From: Janibacter sp. A1S7
Lineage (GTDB): Bacteria > Actinomycetota > Actinomycetes > Actinomycetales > Dermatophilaceae
NCBI RefSeq assembly: GCF_037198315.1
Contig: NZ_CP144913.1
Coordinates: 2,852,001 to 2,916,000 of the forward strand
Direction: 5' to 3'
Length of the DNA: 64,000 nt
Positions 17,923 through 26,346 of the stretch are shown here, piece after piece. The first letter of the stretch is position 1; the number at the start of each line of letters is the position of its first letter. The notes beneath the pieces were generated by a model. It saw nothing but the letters and a program-made list of their open reading frames with translations, made no database searches and was not told the origin of the DNA. The translations under genes and the position numbers were made by a program.

Positions 17923-18932
17923 AGAGTCGCGAGGACGGCGGCGCCGAGCTCGTCCGCCACCTCTCCCCTGTTGCCGTGGGCCTGCTCGAGCGCCTTGCCC
18001 CGCTTGAGCCAGATCTGCAAGTCGTGCTCCCAGGTAAACCCGATGCCCCCGTGGAGCTGCAAGGCAGCGCGGTTGGCCTCGAACTCGGCGTCGAGGGCCA
18101 CTCGGCGGGCGGCCAACGACGCGTGGCGCGCGTCCTCAGCGCCGGCAGCGACCTTGGCGGCCGCGGCGTGCACCTGGAACCGGGCCAGGACGATCCGCGC
18201 GGTCGCGTCCGCCAGCTGATGCTTCACCGCCTGGAAGGAGCCGATGACCCGTCCGAACTGCTCGCGTACCTGGACGTAGTCCACGGTGTAGTCGATCATC
18301 CGCTGCGCCAGCCCAATGAGGACCGAGGCCGAGCCGGATGCCTCGTGCGCCAACACCGCCTCGAGAGCCGCCGCGGAGCCGGGCAGCGGCTCGGCGGCCT
18401 CGGGCGGGACCTCGACGGCGAACTGCCGTCGCGAGGGGTCCATCGAGACCAGCGGCGTGAGGGCGCAGCGACTCAGGTCCGCCAGGTGCAGGGATTCGCC
18501 CTCCCGGTAGACGAGCACGTCGCTCACATGTGCGTCGGGCACCGAGGTGAGCCCCCGCAGTGCCGCGGTCGCGCGTATGGACCCGTCGGCGATGCCGGGG
18601 AGCCATGCCTCCTGCTGCTTGCTCGAGCCGGCCCGGGCGATCGCCACCGGGCCCGTCACGAGCGCCTCCAGCAGGGCGTCCGGGACCGCGTGGTGACCGA
18701 TGCGCTCCAGGACGAGGGCCAGGTCGACGAGCGTGCCGCCGAACCCCTCGTTCTGCCCGGGGACTACGATCGCGGTCAGCCCCATCTCGGCCACGGCCCG
18801 CCACAGGTCCGCGGAACGACCGGTCTCGGTGTCCCACAGGCCACGGGCGACCTGGGGGCTGGCGACAGCGGCTGCGGCGCGGTCGAATCCCGCCGCCAGG
18901 TCGTGCTGCTCGGGTTCGAATGCGATCTTCAT
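17919..18932 (-). CDS. Acyl-CoA dehydrogenase, small partner of pair 2
   Basis: A 337-residue member of the acyl-CoA dehydrogenase family. The C-terminal helical domain is typical (QVREQFGRVIGSFQAVKHQ, then LQLHGGIGFTWEHDLQ). The S-E-P-x2-G-S-D flavin motif of the middle domain is missing, and the protein is about 50 residues shorter than its neighbour. The ATG at 18932 overlaps the stop of the 386-residue enzyme. Together they fit a heteromeric FadE-type dehydrogenase, like pair 1. It probably contributes part of the flavin site and interface while the partner provides the rest. Confidence 0.83.
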   Translation of the reverse strand: MKIAFEPEQHDLAAGFDRAAAAVASPQVARGLWDTETGRSADLWRAVAEMGLTAIVVPGQNEGFGGTLVDLALVLERIGHHAVPDALLEALVTGPVAIARAGSSKQQEAWLPGIADGSIRATAALRGLTSVPDAHVSDVLVYREGESLHLADLSRCALTPLVSMDPSRRQFAVEVPPEAAEPLPGSAAALEAVLAHEASGSASVLIGLAQRMIDYTVDYVQVREQFGRVIGSFQAVKHQLADATARIVLARFQVHAAAAKVAAGAEDARHASLAARRVALDAEFEANRAALQLHGGIGFTWEHDLQIWLKRGKALEQAHGNRGEVADELGAAVLATL

Positions 18933-20089
18933 CCGCGTGGCTCCTTGGGAAGGCCGAGCTGGCGCTCGGCGATGAGGTTGCGCTGGATCTCGTTGGATCC
19001 GGCGTAGATCTCCGCACCACGGCCATGCCAGTAGTTGCGGCGCATGCCGAACATCTCGTTGTTCGGACCGTGGTCGGCCATGACCTCGGCGCCCGCCTGG
19101 AGCACCTCGAGGTTCTCCTCGTGCACCGCGGTGAGGATCTCGGTTCCCAGCATCTTGATGAAGCTGGAGTAGTCCTTGCTCCGCCCCGTGGCGATCTCGT
19201 GGGTGGAGGCGTAGGCGGCCTGCTCGTAGGCAGAGACCCACGCGGCGAGCTCTCCCAGACGTCGGACGGACCTCGGGTCCGAGCCTGCGTCGGCGGTGTC
19301 GCGTGCGAGGTCGACCAGAGCCTGCTCCATGCGGGTCTGGCTGCCGCGCGAGGTCCCGCGCTCCAGCGCCAGCGAGGTCGATGCCACCCGCCAGCCGTCG
19401 CCGACCTCGCCGATCACGTTGGCCACCGGTACCTCGACTCCGGTGAAGAACACCTCGGCGAAACCCGGGTTGCCGTGCAGCTGCCCGAGCGGCCGCACCT
19501 CCACCCCCGGGGAGCGCAGGTCGATGATGACGAAGGTGATCCCACGGTGCCCGCGGGACTGCGGGTCGGTGCGCACGAGGGCGAACATGGTCGTGGCGAT
19601 GACACCCTGGGACGTCCAGATCTTCTGGCCGTCGACGACCATGGTGTCGCCCTCGATCCGGCCCGTCGTGCGCACCGCGGCGAGGTCGCTGCCGGCACCG
19701 GGCTCGGAGAAGCCCTGGCACCAGATGTCCGAGCAGTCGAGGATGCCGGGGAGGAAGGCCCGCTTCTGCTGCTCCGTCCCGTGGGCCATGACGGTCGGTC
19801 CGCCGTGGACCAGGCCCATCTTGTTCAGGCGCTCGGGGAGGCGGAAGCGGGCGTACTCCTCGTCGTAGATGAACTCGGCCCACGGGTCGAGGTCGCGTCC
19901 GCCGGCCTCGCTCGGCCAGCTCGGAGCGGCCCATCCTGCCGCGTGCAGCTTCGTCTCCCACTCCATGTGCTGGCTGAAGCCGGGCTCGGAGTACGGGCTG
20001 TCGAGTCGGCCCTGGGGCCTGTTCTCGGTGAACCAGTCCTGCAGCTCGCGCCGAAACGCCTGCTGCTCGGGTGTGAACGTCAGATCCAT
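18929..20089 (-). CDS. Acyl-CoA dehydrogenase, large partner of pair 2
   Basis: A 386-residue flavoprotein. The flavin motif is FSEPGAGSDLAAVRT, followed by KIWTSQG. In the C-terminal segment GAEIYAGSNEIQRN, Ala occupies the place of the common catalytic Glu (Y-E-G-T), so a different base is used, as in isovaleryl-CoA and several FadE enzymes. ATG 20089 is chosen because it opens the family start MDLTFTPEQQAFR. It is the first gene of a run of five, 8 bp downstream of tctA in the same direction, so acid uptake and first oxidation may be co-transcribed. Confidence 0.88.
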   Translation of the reverse strand: MDLTFTPEQQAFRRELQDWFTENRPQGRLDSPYSEPGFSQHMEWETKLHAAGWAAPSWPSEAGGRDLDPWAEFIYDEEYARFRLPERLNKMGLVHGGPTVMAHGTEQQKRAFLPGILDCSDIWCQGFSEPGAGSDLAAVRTTGRIEGDTMVVDGQKIWTSQGVIATTMFALVRTDPQSRGHRGITFVIIDLRSPGVEVRPLGQLHGNPGFAEVFFTGVEVPVANVIGEVGDGWRVASTSLALERGTSRGSQTRMEQALVDLARDTADAGSDPRSVRRLGELAAWVSAYEQAAYASTHEIATGRSKDYSSFIKMLGTEILTAVHEENLEVLQAGAEVMADHGPNNEMFGMRRNYWHGRGAEIYAGSNEIQRNLIAERQLGLPKEPRG

Positions 20090-20096
20090 GGTGGGG

Positions 20097-21626
20097 TCAG
20101 TCCTCCGCGAGTTGTTTGGTCTTGTCGATGAAGCCGCCCGTGGTGCCACGTCGCCGGCGGACGGCACCGACGATCGAGGAGAGGACGACCAACCCCATGA
20201 CCGCGAAGATCGAAGCCGCGACGGGGCGGGAGAAGAAGATGGACATCGAGCCTTCCGACAGCAGCATCGACTGTCGGAAGGCGATCTCGAGCACACTTCC
20301 CAGCACGAATGCGAGCACGAGCGGGGCGGGCTCGAAGCCCGTCTTCCGCATGAGGTAGCCGACCAGCCCGGCGGCGAGCATGACCCACATGTCGAACTCG
20401 GTGTAGTTGATCGTGTAGACGCCGACGAGGGTCACGAGCAGGGCGATGCCACCGATGATGCCGATGCGGACCCGGAGCAGCTGGACGAAGATCCCCACGA
20501 ACGGCAGGTTCAGCGCGAGCAGGATCGCGTTGCCGATGAACATGGAGGCGATGACTCCCCAGAACAGCTCGGGGTGCTCCACGATCATGTTCGGCCCGGG
20601 GGTGATGTCCTGCATCATCAGGGCGCCGAGGATCAGGGCCAGGACGGCATTGGACGGCAGGCCGAGCGTGAGAAGGGGGATGAAGGCCGAGATCGACGAC
20701 GCGTTGTTGGCCGTCTCAGGGCCCGCGACGCCCTGAATGGCGCCCTTGCCGAAACGGCTCGGGTCCTTGGCAAGCTTCTTCTCAGTCGCGTAGGAGGCGA
20801 GCGACGACATCACTCCCCCGCCACCGGGCAGCATGCCGATGGGGAACCCGAGCAGGGTGCCTCGGGCGATGGAGCCCCGGGACTGGTTCCAGTCGTCGCG
20901 CGTGGGGATGATTCCGTTGATCTCGCCGATCGTGCCTGAACCCGTCAGCCGCTTCTCGAGGTTGTACATGATCTCGCCGATACCGAAGAGGCCCATGGCG
21001 ATCGCGACCAAGTCGATCCCCGAGAACATCTCCGGGATGCCGAAGGAGTACCTGGACGTACCCATGATCGGGTCCGGGCCGACCACTGCGAGCAGGAGGC
21101 CGAGGAGCGCTGCGATGACGCTCTTAAGGGTCGACTTGGTGCCCAAGTAGGTCACGAGGACGAGACCGAGGATGGTCAGGGCCGCGTACTCCGGCGGACC
21201 GAAGCGCAGCGCCCATGAGGCGAGCAGCGGCGCCACGAACGCCAGGCCGAGGATCGCGACCGTGCCGCCGATGAAGGAGCCGATCGCTGCGATCCCGAGC
21301 GCTGGACCACCACGTCCCTGACGCGTCATCTCGTAACCGTCGACGGCGGTGATGGCGCTCGCCGCCTCACCGGGGATGCGCAGCAGGACCGAGGTGATGG
21401 TGCCCCCGTACATCGACCCGTAGTAGACGCCGGCCAGCATCATGATCGCGGCCTCGGGAGAGATCGAGTACGTGATGGGCAGCAACAACGCGATAGTCGC
21501 GGTGGGGCCGAGTCCCGGGAGCACACCGATGACAGTCCCGATCGTGACCCCGAGGAAGACGAAGAGCAGGTTCTCAGGAGCGAGGACGACGCTGAATCCG
21601 TCAGCGAGCAGCGACAGGGGTCCCAT
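20097..21626 (-). CDS. tctA: Tripartite tricarboxylate transporter, large membrane subunit TctA
   Basis: A 509-residue protein with about 12 membrane segments. GVLPGLGPTATIALLLP near residue 34 is the TctA signature. YGSMYGGTITSVLLRIPGE follows, and LPGGGGVMSS with the later GPETANNASS are further conserved blocks. TctA is the transport channel that couples carboxylate uptake to an ion gradient. It works with TctB (2 bp upstream) and the binding protein TctC. TTT systems carry citrate, phthalate, terephthalate and other carboxylates, so substrate identity here depends on the catabolic genes. Confidence 0.93.
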   Translation of the reverse strand: MGPLSLLADGFSVVLAPENLLFVFLGVTIGTVIGVLPGLGPTATIALLLPITYSISPEAAIMMLAGVYYGSMYGGTITSVLLRIPGEAASAITAVDGYEMTRQGRGGPALGIAAIGSFIGGTVAILGLAFVAPLLASWALRFGPPEYAALTILGLVLVTYLGTKSTLKSVIAALLGLLLAVVGPDPIMGTSRYSFGIPEMFSGIDLVAIAMGLFGIGEIMYNLEKRLTGSGTIGEINGIIPTRDDWNQSRGSIARGTLLGFPIGMLPGGGGVMSSLASYATEKKLAKDPSRFGKGAIQGVAGPETANNASSISAFIPLLTLGLPSNAVLALILGALMMQDITPGPNMIVEHPELFWGVIASMFIGNAILLALNLPFVGIFVQLLRVRIGIIGGIALLVTLVGVYTINYTEFDMWVMLAAGLVGYLMRKTGFEPAPLVLAFVLGSVLEIAFRQSMLLSEGSMSIFFSRPVAASIFAVMGLVVLSSIVGAVRRRRGTTGGFIDKTKQLAED

Positions 21627-21627
21627 G

Positions 21628-22161
21628 TCAGCGACCTCCCCAGAGACTGGCGACGATGTCGTCGGGGAAGCGAACCCCCAGGGCCTGGGCGAACAACAGA
21701 TAGGTCAGGATCGGCGCGACGACGGCGATGATCGCGGACAGCCGCCAAGACTCCCCGTTGAGGCCCTTCAGCCAGAGCATCAGGAGGATCATCCCGGCGA
21801 GGATCATGCCGGTGTTCTGGAACACCACCACGAAGAGGCACAGTGCGACGAAGCCCGCGAGGACGCGTACCGAGTTGGACAGCTCGAATGCCTCGATGCC
21901 GTCGGTCAGGTCGACGCACAGGCCGACGACCGAGCTCACGATCAACGAGATGACCAGGACCCGGGGCCAGAACCCGGGGCCAGGTTGGCTCAGCGTTCCT
22001 ACGGCCATGTCCCCGCCCTTGACGTGGAAGACCAAGGCGACGGCCACCACGAATAGCAAAGGCACCTTGGACGCAATCCATCCGGTGCCTCGCACGCGGC
22101 GCTCGGACCCTTCAGTGGCGACCTCGGTGAGGGTCTGCTCTTGATCCGTCATCTCGCTCAT
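21628..22161 (-). CDS. tctB: Tripartite tricarboxylate transporter, small membrane subunit TctB
   Basis: A 177-residue protein with four predicted membrane segments and a cytoplasmic N-terminus. The early motif QPGPGFWPRVL is the TctB family's conserved G-P-G-x-(F/W)-P block. ATG 22161 follows GAGAGGAC. It lies between tctC and tctA in the usual order C-B-A on the minus strand. It is needed for transport but its exact role is not known. Confidence 0.88.
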   Translation of the reverse strand: MSEMTDQEQTLTEVATEGSERRVRGTGWIASKVPLLFVVAVALVFHVKGGDMAVGTLSQPGPGFWPRVLVISLIVSSVVGLCVDLTDGIEAFELSNSVRVLAGFVALCLFVVVFQNTGMILAGMILLMLWLKGLNGESWRLSAIIAVVAPILTYLLFAQALGVRFPDDIVASLWGGR

Positions 22162-22195
22162 AATCCGTCCTCTCGGAGGGCCTGCCCGATCCGGT

Positions 22196-22229
22196 GTGTG
22201 GGGCCCGGGAATGTTCCCGGGCCCCACAC
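22196..22229 (-). terminator. Intercistronic hairpin between tctC and tctB
   Basis: Perfect 16-bp arms (22196-22211 and 22214-22229) with a 2-base loop, very GC-rich. It lies 7 bp after the tctC stop in its reading direction and before tctB. It probably causes partial termination or mRNA stabilisation so that the binding protein is made in excess. Confidence 0.7.
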
Positions 22230-22236
22230 GAGCGGA

Positions 22237-23226
22237 TCAGCCGAAGAGGTCCTTCAGCACTGGCTCAAGGACCGCGATCTCCTCGTTCATCTTCTTGGTC
22301 AGCTCCTCGGACCCGATGAACTCCTCGGGAACCATGATCTCGCCCGACAGCGCCTCGTAGGTCGCCTCGTCCTGGACAGCCTTCTCCAGAGCGTCCTCAA
22401 GCGTGGCGATGACGTCATCGGGCGTCCCGGCCGGAGCGATCAGGATGAATGTCGAAACCCCATAGATGAGATCTTCGAAGCCGGACTCGGCAAAGGTGGG
22501 AGTGTCGGGCAAGAAGGGCACCCGCTCGGATCCCATCACCGCGAGCGGGCGGATCTTGCCTGCCTCGTGATGGGCCTGGACGCTCTCGGTGTATGCGGGC
22601 ACGACCGCATCGACATTGCCGCCGAGGAGTGCGGTCACAGCTGGGGCGTCACCCTGGAACGGCACGAGCTGCACCGGGACGTCGTACTCACTCTGCCACC
22701 GCTCGATCTCGACGGCCTGCGGGGTCTGTGCGCCGGCAGCACCGATCTTGATCTCGCCGGGCTTATCCTTCGCGGCCTTCACCAAGTCGTCTATGGACTC
22801 GTACGGCGAGTCGACACCAACCAGGAGCACACCTGCTCCCTGCGTTACAACGCCGATCGGTGCAACGTCCTCAAGCGTGAAGCCCACATCCTCGATCAAA
22901 GGGACCCGACTCACGGCCGACGTCGTCGTCATGCCGATGTTGTACCCGTCGGGCTTGGCACGCGCGACCTCAGCCGACCCGACGGAGCCAGAGGCGCCCT
23001 CGACGTTCTGGACGACGACGGATGTGTCCAGCTGCTTTTCGAAGGCGGCTGCGATTGCTCGCCCGGAGATGTCCGTGGGCCCCCCGGCCGCATATGTCAC
23101 GGTCATGTTGATGTCATCGTCGGGGTATCCCTCGCCTCCGGAGCCACCAGCGGAGCCAGAGCTCCCGCAGGCAGCCATCGACAGGGCCAGAACGCCGGCG
23201 AGAGTGCCGATGCCCAGTTTCTTCAT
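22237..23226 (-). CDS. tctC: Tripartite tricarboxylate transporter substrate-binding lipoprotein TctC
   Basis: A 329-residue extracytoplasmic binding protein. The signal ends in a lipobox, LSMAAC, with Cys20 as the lipid anchor, then a Gly/Ser linker. The mature domain has VTYAAGGPTDISGR, the Bug-type P-x-G-x3-D phosphate-like loop that holds the ligand carboxylate, and a PDGYNIGMTT block. The start at ATG 23226 follows AAAGGAG. It captures a carboxylate and delivers it to TctAB. It heads the minus-strand operon that continues through the acyl-CoA dehydrogenase pair and hydratases, which ties uptake to breakdown. Confidence 0.92.
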   Translation of the reverse strand: MKKLGIGTLAGVLALSMAACGSSGSAGGSGGEGYPDDDINMTVTYAAGGPTDISGRAIAAAFEKQLDTSVVVQNVEGASGSVGSAEVARAKPDGYNIGMTTTSAVSRVPLIEDVGFTLEDVAPIGVVTQGAGVLLVGVDSPYESIDDLVKAAKDKPGEIKIGAAGAQTPQAVEIERWQSEYDVPVQLVPFQGDAPAVTALLGGNVDAVVPAYTESVQAHHEAGKIRPLAVMGSERVPFLPDTPTFAESGFEDLIYGVSTFILIAPAGTPDDVIATLEDALEKAVQDEATYEALSGEIMVPEEFIGSEELTKKMNEEIAVLEPVLKDLFG

Positions 23227-23312
23227 GTTCCTACTCCTTTGTAGTGACTTACTTGCCGGCAGGCTCACGGGAGGCTCTTGGGACCCGCCGGTGACGTGGC
23301 CTGTCGTGGCTG

Positions 23313-25490
23313 TCAGCGGGTGGTGACCAGCGCGTCGAGCGCGAGAGCGCCCTGGCCGACCGGTCGCACGATGAACGGGTTGACGTCGATGCTGTCGAGG
23401 CGGTCGCGGTGGGCGTCGGCCAGTCGCGACAGCGCGACCAGCGCCCGGGCCAGTGCCTCGACGTCAGACGGTTCGGCACCCCGCGCGCCCGCCAGCATGG
23501 CGGAGCCCCGGATCTCGCCGATCATGAACTTGGCCGTCTCCAGGCCGAACGGCGCGAGGCGGTAGGTGACGTCCTTGAGGACCTCGACGAAGACGCCCCC
23601 GAGACCGAAGACGACCACCGGGCCGAACGTCGGGTCGTTGGACACTCCGATGATCGTCTCGACGCCGTCGGTGACCATCGGCGAGATCAGGACTCCCTCG
23701 ATGCGAGCGCCGCCGTCGTACGCCCTCGCTGAGGCGACGATCTGGTCATAGGCAGCAGCCGCCTCCTCGGGCGTCGCAACGCCCAGAACCACACCACCGG
23801 CCTCGGTCTTGTGTGCGATGTCCGGGGAGACGATCTTCAGGACGACCGGGGCGTCGAGGCCCGCCTGCGCCTGTGCCGCCTCGGCAGCCGAGGTCACAAC
23901 CGCCTCGGGAACAACGTCGATGCCGGCTGCCGAGATGAAGGCCTTGGCCGTAACCTCAGTCATGGTCTCCGGGAGCCCGGGAAGGACGGCCGTGCTGTCC
24001 GTCGCCGTCGCATCGGACGCCCGGCGGTCCTCGAACTCGCGGCGACGGCGCGCATAGTCATTGATCCGACCCATGACCTTGACCGCGTTGGAGATGTCGG
24101 CGAAGACGGGGATGGACATCTCCTCGATGGCTCGCCTCACCTCCGGCCGCGTCGAGGCCGTCACGACGATCGGGGCATCCGGATGCGCGGCACGTGCGGA
24201 CGTCAGGCCGTTGACGAGGAGATCCGACCACGGCTCCAGGAATCCCATGTAGATGACGCCGAGCACGAGCTGGTCGAAGCCGCCGTCGGCCAGACAGGCG
24301 TCGATGAAGCTCGGCAGTAGCTTGGGGTCGTTCATGAGCTGGGCGGTGAGGTCGACGGGGTTGCCCACGCCCGCTGGCGGCCAGATGGCCTTGAGGTCGC
24401 GCTGCAAGGACGGCGACGTCGGCGGCACCTCGAGTCCGCTCTCGCCGGCCTCATCCGCGGCGAGGATCCCGACGCCACCCGATCCGGTGAGGATGCCGAG
24501 GCGGTCACCTTCGGGGAGCTTGCCGATCGCGAGCGCATAGCAGACGTCGAACATCTCGGCCATCGAGTCCACCCGAATGGCGCCGTACTGCTGGAAGAGG
24601 GCGTCGAAGACCTCGTCGGCCCCCACGAGGGAGGCGGTGTGGGACGCAACGGCCGTGGCCCCGACCTCCGAACGACCCACCTTCAGGACGACCACCGGCT
24701 TGCCAGCCTCCTGGGCGAGCTCGAGGGCCTCCCGCAGACGGTCCCCGTCGCGGCATCCCTCGAGGTAGGCCGCGATGATCTCCACCGACGGGTCCATCGC
24801 CATGTGCGCGAGGACATCGGCGAGCTGGATGTCGGCCTCGTTGCCGGTGGAGAGCCAGGGGTCGAACTGCAGCCCCTGCTGGGTGCCGGCGACGACCCAC
24901 TCACTGGCGATCGCTCCGCTCTGACTCGCCAGTGCCACCGTGGCGAGGGGCTTCTGGGTGAAGGGGACGCCGGAGGACGCGGCGAAGGTGCCCACGGCGC
25001 CCGTGCGTCGATTCATGCTGCCGATGCAGTTGGGGCCCAGGAGGCGCATGCCGTAGCCGCGAGCGATGTCGACGAGCTTCTGCTGCTGCGCATCGCCGTT
25101 CTCGTCCATCTCCGCGAAGCCAGCGCTGAAGATGGTGACGACCTTGACGCCCTTGCGGCCGCAGGCATGGACGGCGTCGGTCACGGCCGAGTTCGGCAGG
25201 GCGATGAGCGCGAGGTCGACCTCCCCCGGGATCGACTCGATGTCAGGGAACGCCGGCAGGCCCTGGATGGTGTCGGCCTTGGGATTGACGGGGTAGACGG
25301 CTCCGGTGAAGCCGGACTCCTTGGCGAAGTGGACGGGGCGACCACCGATCTTGGTGGGGTCCGAGGAGGCCCCGAGGACGGCGATGCTCCGCGGCTCGAA
25401 GAGCGCGTCGAGCCCCGCGACGTTCGCCTTGCGGGCGGAGTGCGTCCGGGTACCGAAGTCGATCGGGGGCGAAGTGGTGGTCACAGCCAC
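23313..25490 (-). CDS. Acyl-CoA synthetase, ADP-forming (acetyl-CoA synthetase family)
   Basis: A 725-residue single-chain NDP-forming acyl-CoA synthetase. The N-terminal CoA-binding domain has IAVLGASSDPTKIGGRP. The succinyl-CoA ligase-like domain follows with LLGPNCIGSMNR and the phospho-His region VASHTASLVGADEV. An ATP-grasp domain forms the C-terminus (VVLKIVSPDIAHKTEAGGVV, then VFGLGGVFVEVLKD). It forms acyl-CoA from an acid, ATP and CoA, releasing ADP, so it may activate the imported acid. GTG 25490 or GTG 25484 is the start; AAAGGA lies just upstream. Divergent from the GntR regulator, with an operator-rich gap between. Confidence 0.88.
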   Translation of the reverse strand: MAVTTTSPPIDFGTRTHSARKANVAGLDALFEPRSIAVLGASSDPTKIGGRPVHFAKESGFTGAVYPVNPKADTIQGLPAFPDIESIPGEVDLALIALPNSAVTDAVHACGRKGVKVVTIFSAGFAEMDENGDAQQQKLVDIARGYGMRLLGPNCIGSMNRRTGAVGTFAASSGVPFTQKPLATVALASQSGAIASEWVVAGTQQGLQFDPWLSTGNEADIQLADVLAHMAMDPSVEIIAAYLEGCRDGDRLREALELAQEAGKPVVVLKVGRSEVGATAVASHTASLVGADEVFDALFQQYGAIRVDSMAEMFDVCYALAIGKLPEGDRLGILTGSGGVGILAADEAGESGLEVPPTSPSLQRDLKAIWPPAGVGNPVDLTAQLMNDPKLLPSFIDACLADGGFDQLVLGVIYMGFLEPWSDLLVNGLTSARAAHPDAPIVVTASTRPEVRRAIEEMSIPVFADISNAVKVMGRINDYARRRREFEDRRASDATATDSTAVLPGLPETMTEVTAKAFISAAGIDVVPEAVVTSAAEAAQAQAGLDAPVVLKIVSPDIAHKTEAGGVVLGVATPEEAAAAYDQIVASARAYDGGARIEGVLISPMVTDGVETIIGVSNDPTFGPVVVFGLGGVFVEVLKDVTYRLAPFGLETAKFMIGEIRGSAMLAGARGAEPSDVEALARALVALSRLADAHRDRLDSIDVNPFIVRPVGQGALALDALVTTR

Positions 25491-25553
25491 GGGTCCTTTC
25501 GTCGCGACGAGGTGTCGTAGCACACAACGTAGAGAGGAATTGTCCTGAATGCA

Positions 25554-25594
25554 AGATCGGATGCAAGAATGTATAAGAAAATGTTCTCCGATCT
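25554..25594. promoter_or_regulatory. Divergent promoter with inverted repeat and AATGTATAA (site D)
   Basis: AGATCGGA (25554-25561) and TCCGATCT (25587-25594) form a perfect 8-bp inverted repeat spaced by 25 bp. AATGTATAA (25568-25576) sits in the spacer. It lies between the acyl-CoA synthetase and GntR genes, a natural place for autoregulation. Confidence 0.5.
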
Positions 25595-25686
25595 CGGAGT
25601 GCGGCCGATACGCTGCCGACACCGATGTAGACCCGAGTCTGCCCACCCCACCCGAGGGGTGACCCACTGAATCCAGGAGTGCCCCG

Positions 25687-26346
25687 ATGGCCACCAAGAC
25701 GTCCGCGACGACCGGCGTCCAACGTTGCTTGACCGAGATCCGCCAGATGATCATCTCCGGAGATCTACTCCCCGGCCAGAAGGTCCACCAGGGCGAGATC
25801 GCCGAGGTGCTGAACGTCAGCCGCATCCCCGTCCGTGAGGCCCTGTCCACCTTGCAGGCCGAGGGCGTGCTCACCTACAAGGCCAACACCGGCTTCACCG
25901 TCTCCCGATTCAGCGGTGAGGACCTCGCCGAGATCTACCTGATGCGCCGCCTTCTGGAGACCGAGATCCTCCGGTCGATCGACCTGTCGACCGTCGATGT
26001 CGACGAGCTCGAGGCGCTCAATGAGAAGCTGTCCGCGCTCTCCTCGTCCGACAACCCGGACGAGTACCAGGACACCAACCACGAGTTCCACTTTCGACTC
26101 TTCGCCTACTCAGACCTCCACCTGGTCACCCAGGAGGTCCAGAGGCTCTGGTACATGTCGAGCTTCTACCGCTCTTTGTACATCCAGGCCGCCGACTCCC
26201 GCCTGCGCGTGTACGAGGAGCACATCCAGATGATGGACGCCATCCGCAACGGCGACATCGAGGCCCTGATCGAGATCTCCAACGAGCACCGGCGCTCCAC
26301 CGAGGCCCTGGTCACCCAGCGCATCGGCTTCTCCCGCCCGCGCTGA
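25687..26346 (+). CDS. GntR-family transcriptional regulator, FCD subfamily
   Basis: A 219-residue regulator. Residues about 12-75 form the winged helix (MIISGDLLPGQKVHQGEIAE, then VSRIPVREALSTLQAEGVL). The rest is the all-helical FCD ligand-binding domain, with DTNHEFHFRLF supplying Asp and His of the usual metal/ligand site and further His downstream. FCD regulators respond to organic acids or acyl-CoA-related ligands. As the only DNA-binding regulator in the island, it is the best candidate for binding the AATGTATNC-type sites in four promoters. Its last 35 bp overlap the end of the convergent MFS gene. Confidence 0.9.
   Translation: MATKTSATTGVQRCLTEIRQMIISGDLLPGQKVHQGEIAEVLNVSRIPVREALSTLQAEGVLTYKANTGFTVSRFSGEDLAEIYLMRRLLETEILRSIDLSTVDVDELEALNEKLSALSSSDNPDEYQDTNHEFHFRLFAYSDLHLVTQEVQRLWYMSSFYRSLYIQAADSRLRVYEEHIQMMDAIRNGDIEALIEISNEHRRSTEALVTQRIGFSRPR

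Noticed and set aside
20097..23226. Citrate-specific Tct system
   Set aside because: Nothing in the binding protein indicates citrate, and the operon continues into acyl-CoA oxidation genes rather than citrate metabolism.
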